Part shown: piece after piece, positions 1-6,538 of the stretch
How positions within the stretch are numbered: position 1 is the stretch's first letter
Layout of the letters: each line of letters begins with the position of its first letter
Assembly (NCBI GenBank): GCA_903918705.1
Contig: CAIXFP010000574.1
Coordinates: 1-10,413, forward strand
Direction of reading: 5' to 3'
Length of the DNA stretch: 10,413 bases
DNA from: an uncultured Pseudomonadota bacterium
Lineage (GTDB): Bacteria; Pseudomonadota; Gammaproteobacteria; Burkholderiales; Thiobacillaceae
Program-made: the position numbers and the translations under genes
The notes under the pieces: model-generated
Database searches by the model: none
Told to the model about the DNA's origin: nothing
Seen by the model: only the letters and a program-made list of their open reading frames with translations

Positions 1-40
1 AGCACCCTGCGGGCATACGATTTCGGGATGCTGGAAATGA

Positions 41-406
41 TCACTTGACCACCAGTTTGATGGTGCTCAGCAGTTCGTCCGCCGTGGCCGGCTTCACCAG
101 CCAGCCGGAAGCGCCCGCCGCCTTGGCGTCGGCGCGCTTGGCCTGCTGCGACTCGGTGGTGAGGAACAGGATGGGCATGAAGCGGTAGTTGGGCATGGCC
201 CGCACCTGCTTGATCAACTCGATGCCGTTCATGCCCGGCATGTTGAGGTCGGTAATCAGGAGATCGGGCTTGATCCCGCCTCTGAACTTGGTCAGCGCTT
301 CTTCGGCGGAGGCCGCTTTTTCGACCTGATAGCCGGCCTTGGTGAGGATGCTGGAGGTGCTGATCAGCACCGTGGCGGAATCATCAACCAGGAAAATCGT
401 TTTCAC
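41..406 (-). CDS. CheY-like single-domain response regulator
   Basis: This is a stand-alone receiver domain of 121 residues, the usual CheY length, with no output domain. It should accept a phosphoryl group from a histidine kinase and signal by binding a partner protein in the cytoplasm. The acidic pair D8-D9, the phosphoacceptor D53 in LLITDLNMPGMNG, the switch residue T83 in LFLTTES and K105 in LVKP are all present. I chose the GTG at 406 because an AGAGG ribosome-binding motif lies 6 bases upstream and the conserved first beta strand (KTIFLVDDS) follows at once. The frame is open to an ATG at 442, but that ATG has no visible ribosome site and would add 12 non-conserved residues. A FliA-like promoter lies about 130 bp upstream of the GTG. 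The kinase/TPR-regulator operon lies upstream on the same strand, so the kinase is a candidate partner (inference). The family is certain; the pathway is not known. Confidence 0.93.
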   Translation of the reverse strand: MKTIFLVDDSATVLISTSSILTKAGYQVEKAASAEEALTKFRGGIKPDLLITDLNMPGMNGIELIKQVRAMPNYRFMPILFLTTESQQAKRADAKAAGASGWLVKPATADELLSTIKLVVK

Positions 407-479
407 TGCAACCTCTGCTTCACGTAACAGCCTGCGGAGCATGCAAGCCTGGGTGGCAAAATCGCCGGTCGCTTCACCC

Positions 480-507
480 GCCGCGCCGGCCGCTATCCGG
501 GCGCGGC
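480..507 (-). repeat. GC-rich hairpin in the leader of the CheY-like gene
   Basis: An 8-bp perfect inverted repeat, GCCGCGCC at 480-487 and GGCGCGGC at 500-507, can be extended inward by two base pairs with one bulged base. It lies between the predicted FliA-type promoter and the GTG start, so it would be in the untranslated leader of the CheY-like mRNA. No T-run follows on the minus strand, so it does not look like a simple terminator. In DNA this GC-rich it may be coincidental. Confidence 0.4.
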
Positions 508-541
508 CCTAGCGGGGGAATAAACCAGACGTCCTATGCCT

Positions 542-568
542 TTAGCGGTCGGTCGGAGTGAATCTTTA
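542..568 (-). promoter_or_regulatory. Candidate FliA (sigma-28) promoter for the CheY-like gene
   Basis: Read on the minus strand the site is TAAAGATT (568-561), an 11-base spacer, then ACCGCTAA (549-542). The known enterobacterial FliA consensus is TAAAGTTT-N11-GCCGATAA. The match is 7 of 8 in the -35 element, 6 of 8 in the -10 element, and the spacing is exact. Transcription would begin near 535 and give a leader of about 130 bases before the GTG at 406. If real, the site places the CheY-like protein in the flagellar/chemotaxis regulon. Confidence 0.55.
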
Positions 569-711
569 GTGTGGAGACGGTAAATTTTTTGCTTGCCGGC
601 CGGCGTCGCCAGCCCGGCGCGCCGCTTGCGCCGCAATGGGGGCGCGGGGTTTCAGGGGGTGGAGCGGCCAGACGATCAGGCCGGGCGGGTGGCCCCGGAA
701 AATCAGAATCG

Positions 712-739
712 AAGCGGGGAAGGGCGTGGCGCCCCGCTT
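712..739 (-). terminator. Candidate rho-independent terminator after the kinase/TPR-regulator operon
   Basis: A perfect 8-bp inverted repeat, AAGCGGGG at 712-719 and CCCCGCTT at 732-739, encloses a 12-base loop. On the minus strand the stem is followed by a moderately T-rich stretch (GATTCTGATTTTC). It lies about 80 bp beyond the stop codon of the TPR response regulator, where a transcript end is expected. The T-tract is interrupted, so efficiency may be modest. Confidence 0.45.
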
Positions 740-819
740 GTCAGCGCATCCCTGCCGCGTAGCCGTGGCCGGTGCGTGACGGCCTGGGTACCGATCCCCC
801 GCTGCCGGCTTGGCGCCCG

Positions 820-2448
820 CTATCCCGCCCCCACCTGTTCCAGCCTGGCCAGCAACTCCCCCGCCCGCTTGTCGTGGGGACGCAGGCGGCGGGCGGTCTG
901 GATGCAGTCCAGGGCCTCGTTGGCCAGGTGCAGGTCGCGGCCGCGCTGTTCCATGTAGCTGATCAGCAAATAGGCGTGGTTGAGCAGCAAGCGGGGGTTG
1001 CCGGGAATCTTCTGACGCGCCTCGCGCAGCAGTTCCAGGGCTTCGTCCAGCTTGCCCTCGCGCGACAGGCGCACGCCCTTGTCCATGATTTCCATGGCGG
1101 TGCGAGTGGCCTTGTCCACCAGGTCGACCCCTTCATCCGCACGGCCCGCTTCGGCGTAGAGGGCGCGTACCCGCTCCGCGTAGGCGGGGTTCTCGTGGTG
1201 ATTGGCCAGCAGGCTGGAAAATATCGCGTCGAGAGTTTCCTGGTCGCCCAATTGCGTCAGCGGCCCGGCCAGGGTGAAAGCCAGTTCCGGCGGCAGGCGG
1301 TGGGCATCCGTGCGCAAGACGGGCGCCAGTTCCTTGAGCAGCTTGCGGGTGGAGGCCTCGTCGCCGCTGCTCAGGCGGATCGGGATCTCCATCACCCGTG
1401 CCAGGAGCTGGGCGTTGCTGTCGTGTTTCATGTCGGCGGCCAGTCGGCCGATGACCTTGGCCGCCTCCACGCTGTCGCCGCGCGACAGGAAGATCCGCGC
1501 CAGGCTCAGGTAGAGATCGGCGGACACGTTGGAGGAACTGCGCGCCAGTTCGATGCCGCGGTGATAGGCGCGCGCCGCCGTGTCCAGGTCGCCGCGGCGG
1601 GTCGCCACCTGGCCCAGATTGGCCTGCCGGCTGGCGACGTGGGGCGATACCGAGAGGGCGCGTTCCAGGGTTTCCTGGGCGCCGTCCAGGTCGCCCAGGC
1701 TTTCCAGGGTGCGCGCCAGCCAGTCGTGGGCATCCAGGTAGGAGCGGCTGCCGCCGGTGACGTGCAGGAGATGCTGGCGAGCTTCTTCCAGCAGGTTGTC
1801 CTGGAACAGGATGCGTGCCAGTCCCAGCCGCGCCCAGGGCAGGTCGCGTAGAGCGAGAGCTTCCTCGAACACGGCACGAGCCTGTTTCAGATCGCCGGAG
1901 AGCAGGGCGAGCTCCGACTTCAGGCGCCGCAGATCCCAGACATAGGGATTGGGCTTGGCCATGAGCTGGTCCACCAGGCGCATGGCCTTGAGGTACTCGT
2001 GGTCGCGCATGGCCCTCTCCACCGGCGCCAGCACCTTCTTTTTCTCCATCTGGCGTTGCAAGCGGGTGAACAGCAGGGTTTCGGTGATGGGCTTGACCAG
2101 GTAGTCGTCGGGCCGGGTTTCCGCCGTGCCCATGACCATTTCCGAGGTCTTCTCCGCGCTGATCATGAGCCACACCGCGTGGGGCGCCACCAGGTTGCGC
2201 TGGCGCGCCTCCTCCAGCACCTGCTGGCCATTCTTGCCCTGGCCCAGATGGAGGTCGCACAGCACGGCGTCGTAGCGGTTCTTCTCCAGATACATCAGGG
2301 CGGTGGCGCCGCTGGCGGCGAAATCCATGCGCGTGGTGCCGGCGCGGCCGAGGATGTCGCGCAAAATGCCGCGCATGCCCTCGTAATCCTCGACGACGAG
2401 AAACGCTTTCTTGGAGAAATCGGGACGGGGCAGGTCGTGAATTCTCAT
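820..2448 (-). CDS. Response regulator with C-terminal TPR-like helical repeats
   Basis: The 542-residue protein begins with a receiver domain at about residues 14-135. It shows E20-D21, phosphoacceptor D65 in AVLCDLHLG, S97 in the switch position and K119 in YLVKP. The remaining 400 residues are helical repeats with TPR-type spacing, for example DAHDWLARTLESLGDLDGAQ, then RQANLGQVATRRGDLDTA, then DLYLSLARIFLSRGDSVEA, and a last block with DEALELLREARQKIPGNPR. No DNA-binding, GGDEF, EAL or other enzymatic output is visible, so phosphorylation probably controls binding of partner proteins through the repeats (inference). The ATG at 2448 overlaps the TGA of the kinase gene by 4 bp (ATGA), which implies translational coupling and makes that kinase the likely phosphodonor. 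No strong ribosome site of its own precedes the ATG, consistent with coupling. I do not recognise a named orthologue. Confidence 0.9.
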   Translation of the reverse strand: MRIHDLPRPDFSKKAFLVVEDYEGMRGILRDILGRAGTTRMDFAASGATALMYLEKNRYDAVLCDLHLGQGKNGQQVLEEARQRNLVAPHAVWLMISAEKTSEMVMGTAETRPDDYLVKPITETLLFTRLQRQMEKKKVLAPVERAMRDHEYLKAMRLVDQLMAKPNPYVWDLRRLKSELALLSGDLKQARAVFEEALALRDLPWARLGLARILFQDNLLEEARQHLLHVTGGSRSYLDAHDWLARTLESLGDLDGAQETLERALSVSPHVASRQANLGQVATRRGDLDTAARAYHRGIELARSSSNVSADLYLSLARIFLSRGDSVEAAKVIGRLAADMKHDSNAQLLARVMEIPIRLSSGDEASTRKLLKELAPVLRTDAHRLPPELAFTLAGPLTQLGDQETLDAIFSSLLANHHENPAYAERVRALYAEAGRADEGVDLVDKATRTAMEIMDKGVRLSREGKLDEALELLREARQKIPGNPRLLLNHAYLLISYMEQRGRDLHLANEALDCIQTARRLRPHDKRAGELLARLEQVGAG

Positions 2449-3206
2449 GGCAGATCCAGGCAGAAGCAGCCGCCGCCCAATTGGCCGCCATTCTCCAGGT
2501 GCGTGCCGCCGTGACGCTCGCCGCTACGGTGCAGGGCCGCCACCACGGCGGCGAAATGCAGCCCCAGCCCGGTGCTGCCGGTGGTGAAGCTGACCCCGCT
2601 GGGGTGCGTCACGCCTTGCCGCAGCAGGAACTCCGGGAAGCCGGGGCCGTTGTCTTCCACCCGGATGCGGATGCCGCCCTGGGGGTCGGTCGCCACCAGG
2701 CACACCACGGTGTCCCGGGTGTAGTGCAGGGCATTGTGCAGCGCCTGCACCAGCACCCCGAGGATCAGGTCGTAATCGACCCAACCCTGGAGGTCGTCCG
2801 GGCATTCGTATTCCAGGCCGATGCGATTCAGGCGCGCCAGGCTGGCCACCCGCGACAGGGCATCGGTCACCAGGTCGGCCAGGTTGTGTTCCTGGGGGTC
2901 GAAGGGGTAATAGTCCTGGTCGATCTTGTACAGGGCCAGAACCCGGATCAGGTGGTCGTTGATGCGCTGGGTCTCGTACAGCGCCTGGCTGGTCTGGCGG
3001 TAGAGCGGCGTGCTGGTGTCCGCCGCCTGGGCCAGGGCGGTTTCGAGAAAATCCGCCATCACCGCCAGGGAATTCTTCATATCGTGCACTGAGGACATCA
3101 GGAAATCGGACAGGCTCATGCCGGGTTCGACCGTGTCGGGGGGCGTGGGATGGGTCATCGCTAGGGTAGCCGTTTGCAAGTGGGTATCCCGCATACTAAC
3201 GGTCAT
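2445..3206 (-). CDS. Cytoplasmic sensor histidine kinase without visible sensor domain
   Basis: The 253-residue protein has a short dimerisation/phosphoacceptor helix followed by an HATPase_c domain. H41 in SSVHDMKNSLAVM is the expected phosphorylated histidine, N158 in QALHNALHYT is the N box, D185-N-G187 in VEDNGPGF is the G1 box, and GSTGLGLHFA (210-219) is the G2 box. There is no transmembrane segment, PAS, GAF or HAMP domain, so the input must come from a partner. Its stop overlaps the start of the TPR response regulator, which marks them as a cognate pair. The start is uncertain. The ATG at 3206 overlaps the hemW ATG on the other strand; in-frame alternatives are ATG at 3194, 3158 and 3119. 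A weak FliA-like site at 3196-3223 would favour the start at 3158 or 3119. None has a strong ribosome site. The C-terminus after the G2 box is short and Gly/His-rich. Confidence 0.88.
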   Translation of the reverse strand: MTVSMRDTHLQTATLAMTHPTPPDTVEPGMSLSDFLMSSVHDMKNSLAVMADFLETALAQAADTSTPLYRQTSQALYETQRINDHLIRVLALYKIDQDYYPFDPQEHNLADLVTDALSRVASLARLNRIGLEYECPDDLQGWVDYDLILGVLVQALHNALHYTRDTVVCLVATDPQGGIRIRVEDNGPGFPEFLLRQGVTHPSGVSFTTGSTGLGLHFAAVVAALHRSGERHGGTHLENGGQLGGGCFCLDLP

Positions 3207-3223
3207 GACCGAGATTCTCTTTA
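3196..3223 (-). promoter_or_regulatory. Weak FliA-like site at the start of the kinase gene
   Basis: The minus strand reads TAAAGAGA (3223-3216) and ACCGTTAG (3203-3196). TAAA and the -10-like element are separated by 16 bases, one more than the FliA consensus. The match is about 5 of 8 in each half, clearly weaker than the site at 542-568, but it shares the TAAAGA and ACCG features. If used, the kinase must start downstream of the annotated ATG at 3206. Tentative. Confidence 0.25.
3200..3211. repeat. 12-bp perfect palindrome holding two overlapping divergent start codons
   Basis: CGGTCATGACCG is a perfect palindrome. Its central CATG supplies the ATG of hemW on the plus strand (3205-3207) and the upstream-most ATG of the kinase gene on the minus strand (3206-3204), so both predicted proteins begin Met-Thr. 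A dyad here could be an operator for a dimeric regulator of both genes, or a chance consequence of the overlapping starts. Confidence 0.6.
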
Positions 3224-4368
3224 ACCCGCCGCCCCGGGCACCGCTTTCCGTCTACGTCCACATTCCCTGGTGCGTGCGCAAATGCCCCTATTGCGACTTC
3301 AATTCCCACGCCCAGCGGGAGGAAATCCCGGAAGCGGGCTATCTCGACGCCCTCACCCGGGATCTGGAACTCGCCTTGCCGGACGTGTGGGGGCGGGAGG
3401 TGGTCAGCGTTTTCATAGGTGGCGGCACCCCCAGCCTGTTTTCGCCCGAAGGCATCGACCGCCTTCTCACCACCCTGCGCACCCTGCTGCGCCTCTCGCC
3501 CCAGGCGGAAATCACCCTGGAGGCCAACCCCGGAACCTTCGAGGCGGCTCGTTTCCGGGGTTACCGCGACGCCGGGGTGAATCGGCTCTCCCTGGGCATC
3601 CAGAGCTTCAACCCGGAGCATCTGCGCGCTCTCGGTCGCATCCACGACCAGCGCGAGGCGCGGGCGGCGGCGGAAGCGGCGCTGGGCTTGTTCGAATCGG
3701 TGAACCTGGACTTGATGTACGCCCTGCCCATGCAGAGCCTGGAGCAGGCCCGGGAAGACCTGGAAACCGCCATCCGCCTGGGACCGGCTCATCTCAGTGC
3801 CTACCACCTCACCCTGGAGCCCAACACGCCCTTCGCCGCCGCGCCGCCGCCCCTGCCCGACGACGACCTGGCCGCCGACATGCAGGTCCAGGCGGAAGAC
3901 CTGCTGGGCGCGGCCGGCTACGAGCATTACGAGACCTCCGCCTTCGCCCGGCCCGGCCGGCGCTGCCGCCACAACCTCAACTACTGGACCTTCGGCGATT
4001 ACCTGGGGCTGGGCGCCGGCGCCCACGGCAAGCTTTCCTTCCATGACCGCATCCAGCGCCAGGCTCGGGTGAAGCACCCGAAGGCCTACCTGGCCGGCGT
4101 CTTCGCGGACCCGCCCGCCCATATCGCCGAGACCCGCACGCTGGAGCGGGGCGACCGGGTATTCGAATTCATGATGAACGCCTTGCGCCTCAACGAAGGC
4201 TTCGATCCGCGCCTGTTCGAGGCGCGCACCGGACTGTCCATCGTCGCCGCCGAACCGGGGTTGGCGGAGGCGGAAAGGCGCGGATTGCTGATCCGGGAAC
4301 TCCACGCCTTGCGCCCCAGCGCCACCGGGCGGCGCTTCCTCAACGAATTGCTGCAGGTGTTTCTGTGA
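3205..4368 (+). CDS. hemW: HemW, radical SAM haem chaperone
   Basis: The 387-residue protein matches HemW, formerly annotated as oxygen-independent coproporphyrinogen III oxidase. HemW binds haem and a 4Fe-4S cluster and delivers haem to respiratory proteins. The radical SAM cysteines are C23, C27 and C30 in IPWCVRKCPYCDF. The residue after C30-D31 is F32, which fits HemW; true HemN has a fourth cysteine there (CxxxCxxCxC). The GGGTPS motif, the EANPGT strand and the RLSLGIQSF motif follow in the expected order. HNLNYW in the C-terminal half is also typical of HemW. The frame is open further upstream to 3010, but the ATG at 3205 gives the normal family N-terminus just ahead of LSVYVHIPWC. No strong ribosome site precedes it, and its upstream region lies inside the opposing kinase gene. 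The 3' end overlaps the convergent hydrolase gene by 29 bp. Confidence 0.95.
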   Translation: MTEILFNPPPRAPLSVYVHIPWCVRKCPYCDFNSHAQREEIPEAGYLDALTRDLELALPDVWGREVVSVFIGGGTPSLFSPEGIDRLLTTLRTLLRLSPQAEITLEANPGTFEAARFRGYRDAGVNRLSLGIQSFNPEHLRALGRIHDQREARAAAEAALGLFESVNLDLMYALPMQSLEQAREDLETAIRLGPAHLSAYHLTLEPNTPFAAAPPPLPDDDLAADMQVQAEDLLGAAGYEHYETSAFARPGRRCRHNLNYWTFGDYLGLGAGAHGKLSFHDRIQRQARVKHPKAYLAGVFADPPAHIAETRTLERGDRVFEFMMNALRLNEGFDPRLFEARTGLSIVAAEPGLAEAERRGLLIRELHALRPSATGRRFLNELLQVFL

Positions 4369-5449
4369 GCCGGGAAGGCGCCGGGTCCGTCGCGAAGTAA
4401 TCCAGCACCCGTTCCGGCAACCAGCCGGCCCGGCCCGGAAACGGCCCGGTGACGAAGCCAACGTGGCCGCCACTTGCCGGAAAGTCCAGGGTCACCCGGG
4501 GCGAGACCTGCTCCCGTTTGGGCAGTACGTCGCCGGGCATGAAGGGGTCGTTGCGGGCATTGATGATCAGGGTGGGCACCTGAATCGTTTTCAGGCCCGG
4601 CTTGCTCGCGGCCCGCGCCCAGTAATCGTCGGCGTCGCGATAGCCATGCAGGGGCGCGGTGACCAGGTTGTCGAAGGCCTTGATGCTGGCGACGGCCTCC
4701 AGCGCCTTGCGCTCATAGAGCCGCGGGTAACGCTCCAGTTTCGCCAGGGCCTTGGCTTTCAGGGTCTTCAGGAAGCGCACCGTGTAGACCCGGTTGAAGC
4801 CCTGGTCCAGGGCTGCGCCGGCTGCTGGCAGGTCGAGCGGCGCCGAGACCGCGGCGGCGGCCCGCACCCGCTGCCGCGCCGACGCGCCGCGCTCCTCCAG
4901 CCACTTCAGCAGGACGTTGCCTCCCAGCGAAAAGCCCACCGCATACACCGGCGCGGCGGAGGTGGCGACGTGGCGCAGGACGCGCTCGACTTCCGCCGTA
5001 TCCCCGGCGTAATAGGCGCGCGGCAGGCGGTTGGGCGTGCCGGAGCAGCCCCGGAAATTTGCCACCACCCCGCGCCAGCCGCGCCGTTTCGCCGCGTCCA
5101 TGAATTCCAGCGCGTAAGGGCTGCGGGAACTGCCTTCGAGGCCGTGGAACAGCACCAGCAGGGGTGCCCCGGCGGGACCGTCGACCCAGTCGAGGTCAAG
5201 AAAATCTCCATCGGGCAATTCCCAGCGTTCGCGCCGGTAAGCCACCTGCGGGGTGGAAATCAGCACGCCCCAGATCGTTTGCAGGTCACCGCCCGGCAGC
5301 CAGAAGGGCGCTTCGTAGGCGGCGCCGGCCTGGGTGGGCGTGGCGCTCAGGCCGGCGAGGAGGAGGGTCGCGGCATGCAGCCCACGCCGACGCCACCCTT
5401 TGCTCCAGGCGGGCAGGGAGTATTTTCCATGGGGGATGACTCGGTTCAT
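4340..5449 (-). CDS. YheT-family alpha/beta hydrolase with a predicted signal peptide
   Basis: This 369-residue protein belongs to the YheT-like branch of the alpha/beta hydrolases, a family of esterase-like enzymes whose physiological substrate is not settled. The catalytic triad is readable: nucleophile S174 in VGFSLGGN, acid D301 in NARNDPFMP, and H329 in SGGHVGFV. The family-typical FHGLEGSS oxyanion region and NFRGCSG are also present. The family core starts around YEAPFWLPGGDLQT. Ahead of it are some 44 extra residues with a basic run (KGWRRRG), a hydrophobic stretch (LHAATLLLAGLSA) and an A-x-A-like end (TPTQA), resembling a Sec or Tat signal peptide. E. coli YheT is cytoplasmic, so export would be unusual. 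I used the ATG at 5449; an in-frame GTG at 5503 would add 18 residues. Neither has a clear ribosome site. The 3' end overlaps hemW by 29 bp. Confidence 0.9.
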   Translation of the reverse strand: MNRVIPHGKYSLPAWSKGWRRRGLHAATLLLAGLSATPTQAGAAYEAPFWLPGGDLQTIWGVLISTPQVAYRRERWELPDGDFLDLDWVDGPAGAPLLVLFHGLEGSSRSPYALEFMDAAKRRGWRGVVANFRGCSGTPNRLPRAYYAGDTAEVERVLRHVATSAAPVYAVGFSLGGNVLLKWLEERGASARQRVRAAAAVSAPLDLPAAGAALDQGFNRVYTVRFLKTLKAKALAKLERYPRLYERKALEAVASIKAFDNLVTAPLHGYRDADDYWARAASKPGLKTIQVPTLIINARNDPFMPGDVLPKREQVSPRVTLDFPASGGHVGFVTGPFPGRAGWLPERVLDYFATDPAPSRLTETPAAIR

Positions 5450-5521
5450 GGCCGGCAACGTTAGCAGAACGGCTGGCCGGTCTGGCAAAGCGCTGAAAAT
5501 CACATCCGGCGCAGGCCCATT

Positions 5522-5557
5522 TCCCGCGCGAATTCCTCGCCGCTCTCGCGCGCGGGA
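5522..5557. repeat. 9-bp inverted repeat between divergent genes
   Basis: TCCCGCGCG at 5522-5530 is perfectly complementary to CGCGCGGGA at 5549-5557, with 18 bases between. It lies in the short divergent intergenic region between the hydrolase gene and the SSB-like gene, where promoters for both are expected, so it could be an operator. The arms are GC-only apart from one end and may be coincidental. No convincing -35/-10 pair was found beside it. Confidence 0.4.
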
Positions 5558-5627
5558 CGGTCCTCGGGTTACGCTAGCGCCCGCTCATCCCACTCGCAGC
5601 GATTCATAGACCCCACGGAGGAAAACC

Positions 5628-6269
5628 ATGACCAGCTACACCCGCGACGACCAGCTTGCCGTCCAGCCCGAAGCCACCTTCGGCGGCCGCATCGAAACCT
5701 CCGGCGCTTACATCGGCCGCCTAACCATGGCCAAGGAGCGCACCGCCAAGACCGGCACCCGCGGCATCGAATTCACCTTCGAATCCGAGGACGGCCGGGT
5801 GGCCCGCTACCTGACTCTCTGGGTGGCCCGCGCCAATGGCGAGAAGATCGAATATCCCTACAGCCTGCTCTCGGCCCTCATGGCCTGCCTGGACGTGAAA
5901 AAGATCGAATCCGCCGCCACCACCATCGACGAATGGAACCCCGCCACCGGCTCCCTGGGGCCCGCCGAAGCCCAGGTCTTCCACGATCTCGTGAACAAGC
6001 CCGTCGGCGTCCTGCTGCAACGCGAGGAACGGGAGTGGGAAGGCAAGACCTACGTCAGCATGAAGATCGTCCAGTTCTTCGACCCGCGCGACCGCAGTAC
6101 CCCCGGTGAAATCCTCTCCGGCCAGCGCACCGGGCAATCGTTGGAAAAAATGGTCACCAACCTGCGCGAAAGCGTGGTGCGCAGCGACGCCCCTCCGGCC
6201 GGCGCCACGCCCGCCGGTTCGGGCAGCGGCGGCTTCGCCGAAATCGACGACGACGACGTGCCGTTCTAG
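5628..6269 (+). CDS. Phage-type probable single-stranded DNA-binding protein with SSB-like C-terminal tip
   Basis: The 213-residue protein has a compact N-terminal region (about 15-175), a Pro/Gly/Ala/Ser linker (about 187-204) and the acidic C-terminus EIDDDDVPF. That tip matches the SSB-Ct signature (DDDIPF in E. coli SSB), which recruits helicases, recombination proteins and polymerase clamp-loader subunits. The core (FGGRIETSGAYIGRLTMAKE, then GIEFTFESEDG, YLTLWV, GVLLQREERE) resembles phage early proteins that I associate with DUF669-type ssDNA-binding proteins. That assignment is from memory and is tentative. No canonical bacterial SSB motifs are visible. The start is secure: GGAGG sits 6 bases before the ATG, the strongest ribosome site in the window. 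No other phage gene flanks it; the divergent neighbour is a housekeeping hydrolase, so it is an isolated or domesticated phage gene. Codon use is as GC-rich as its neighbours, which suggests long residence. Confidence 0.75.
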   Translation: MTSYTRDDQLAVQPEATFGGRIETSGAYIGRLTMAKERTAKTGTRGIEFTFESEDGRVARYLTLWVARANGEKIEYPYSLLSALMACLDVKKIESAATTIDEWNPATGSLGPAEAQVFHDLVNKPVGVLLQREEREWEGKTYVSMKIVQFFDPRDRSTPGEILSGQRTGQSLEKMVTNLRESVVRSDAPPAGATPAGSGSGGFAEIDDDDVPF

Positions 6270-6338
6270 AACGGAACAGTCATGCCCAAAACGCGTGGAT
6301 ACCGTGATCGAGTTTGCGTCGGGCGTCCTGAGTGCTGT

Positions 6339-6360
6339 ATCGCCCCCGGGCCGGGGCGGT
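6339..6360 (+). terminator. Candidate terminator hairpin after the SSB-like gene
   Basis: ATCGCCCC (6339-6346) can pair with GGGGCGGT (6353-6360) around a 6-base loop, giving an 8-bp stem with one G-U pair. Only a short run of T follows (6360-6362), so it is a weak example of a rho-independent terminator. It lies about 70 bp after the stop codon. Its function is inferred from position and GC-rich stem. Confidence 0.38.
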
Positions 6361-6538
6361 TTCGGCATTGCGCCCGCGTAACGACAGGTACCCGTAGCTG
6401 ACCCAAAACCAGGCGTAACGGTCGTGATGTCGGTGGCGCACTGCTCGCTCAGAACCGCGCCATCACGGCTTTACGGACGGGAAACCGACTCGTTGATGAA
6501 AGATGGATTTTTCAGCCTGATGACGGATGCTTCACTCA

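Larger units (their letters stand above)
407..819. other. Intergenic region between the CheY-like and TPR response regulator genes
   Basis: About 410 bp without a credible gene. Short plus-strand frames exist (for example from 571 and 593), but their translations are dominated by Arg, Gly, Pro and Ala as expected for random high-GC DNA, and none has a ribosome site. What can be supported here is a FliA-like promoter (542-568), a leader hairpin (480-507) and a terminator-like hairpin (712-739), all oriented for the minus-strand genes. A short AT-rich run lies at 581-590. Confidence 0.6.

Noticed and set aside
571..762. 63-codon plus-strand frame starting GTG in the 407-819 gap
   Set aside because: It is Arg/Gly/Pro-rich, lacks a ribosome site and overlaps the terminator-like hairpin.
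772..1851. 359-codon plus-strand frame antisense to the TPR response regulator
   Set aside because: It is rich in Gln, Ala, Gly and Val with no motif or ribosome site. The minus-strand protein has clear receiver and TPR features.
3205..4368. Annotation as HemN coproporphyrinogen III dehydrogenase
   Set aside because: The fourth cysteine of the HemN CxxxCxxCxC motif is replaced by Phe32, the length is about 390 residues, and HNLNYW is present; all point to HemW.
3196..4473. 425-codon minus-strand frame antisense to hemW
   Set aside because: It is a shadow of the hemW reading frame; the composition is non-protein-like and hemW carries all radical SAM motifs.
6434..6449. Sigma-54-like element (TGGC, then GC at the -12 position with correct spacing)
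   Set aside because: Only the minimal GG-N10-GC core plus a few bases match. It is about 300 bp from the next gene and no activator site is evident.
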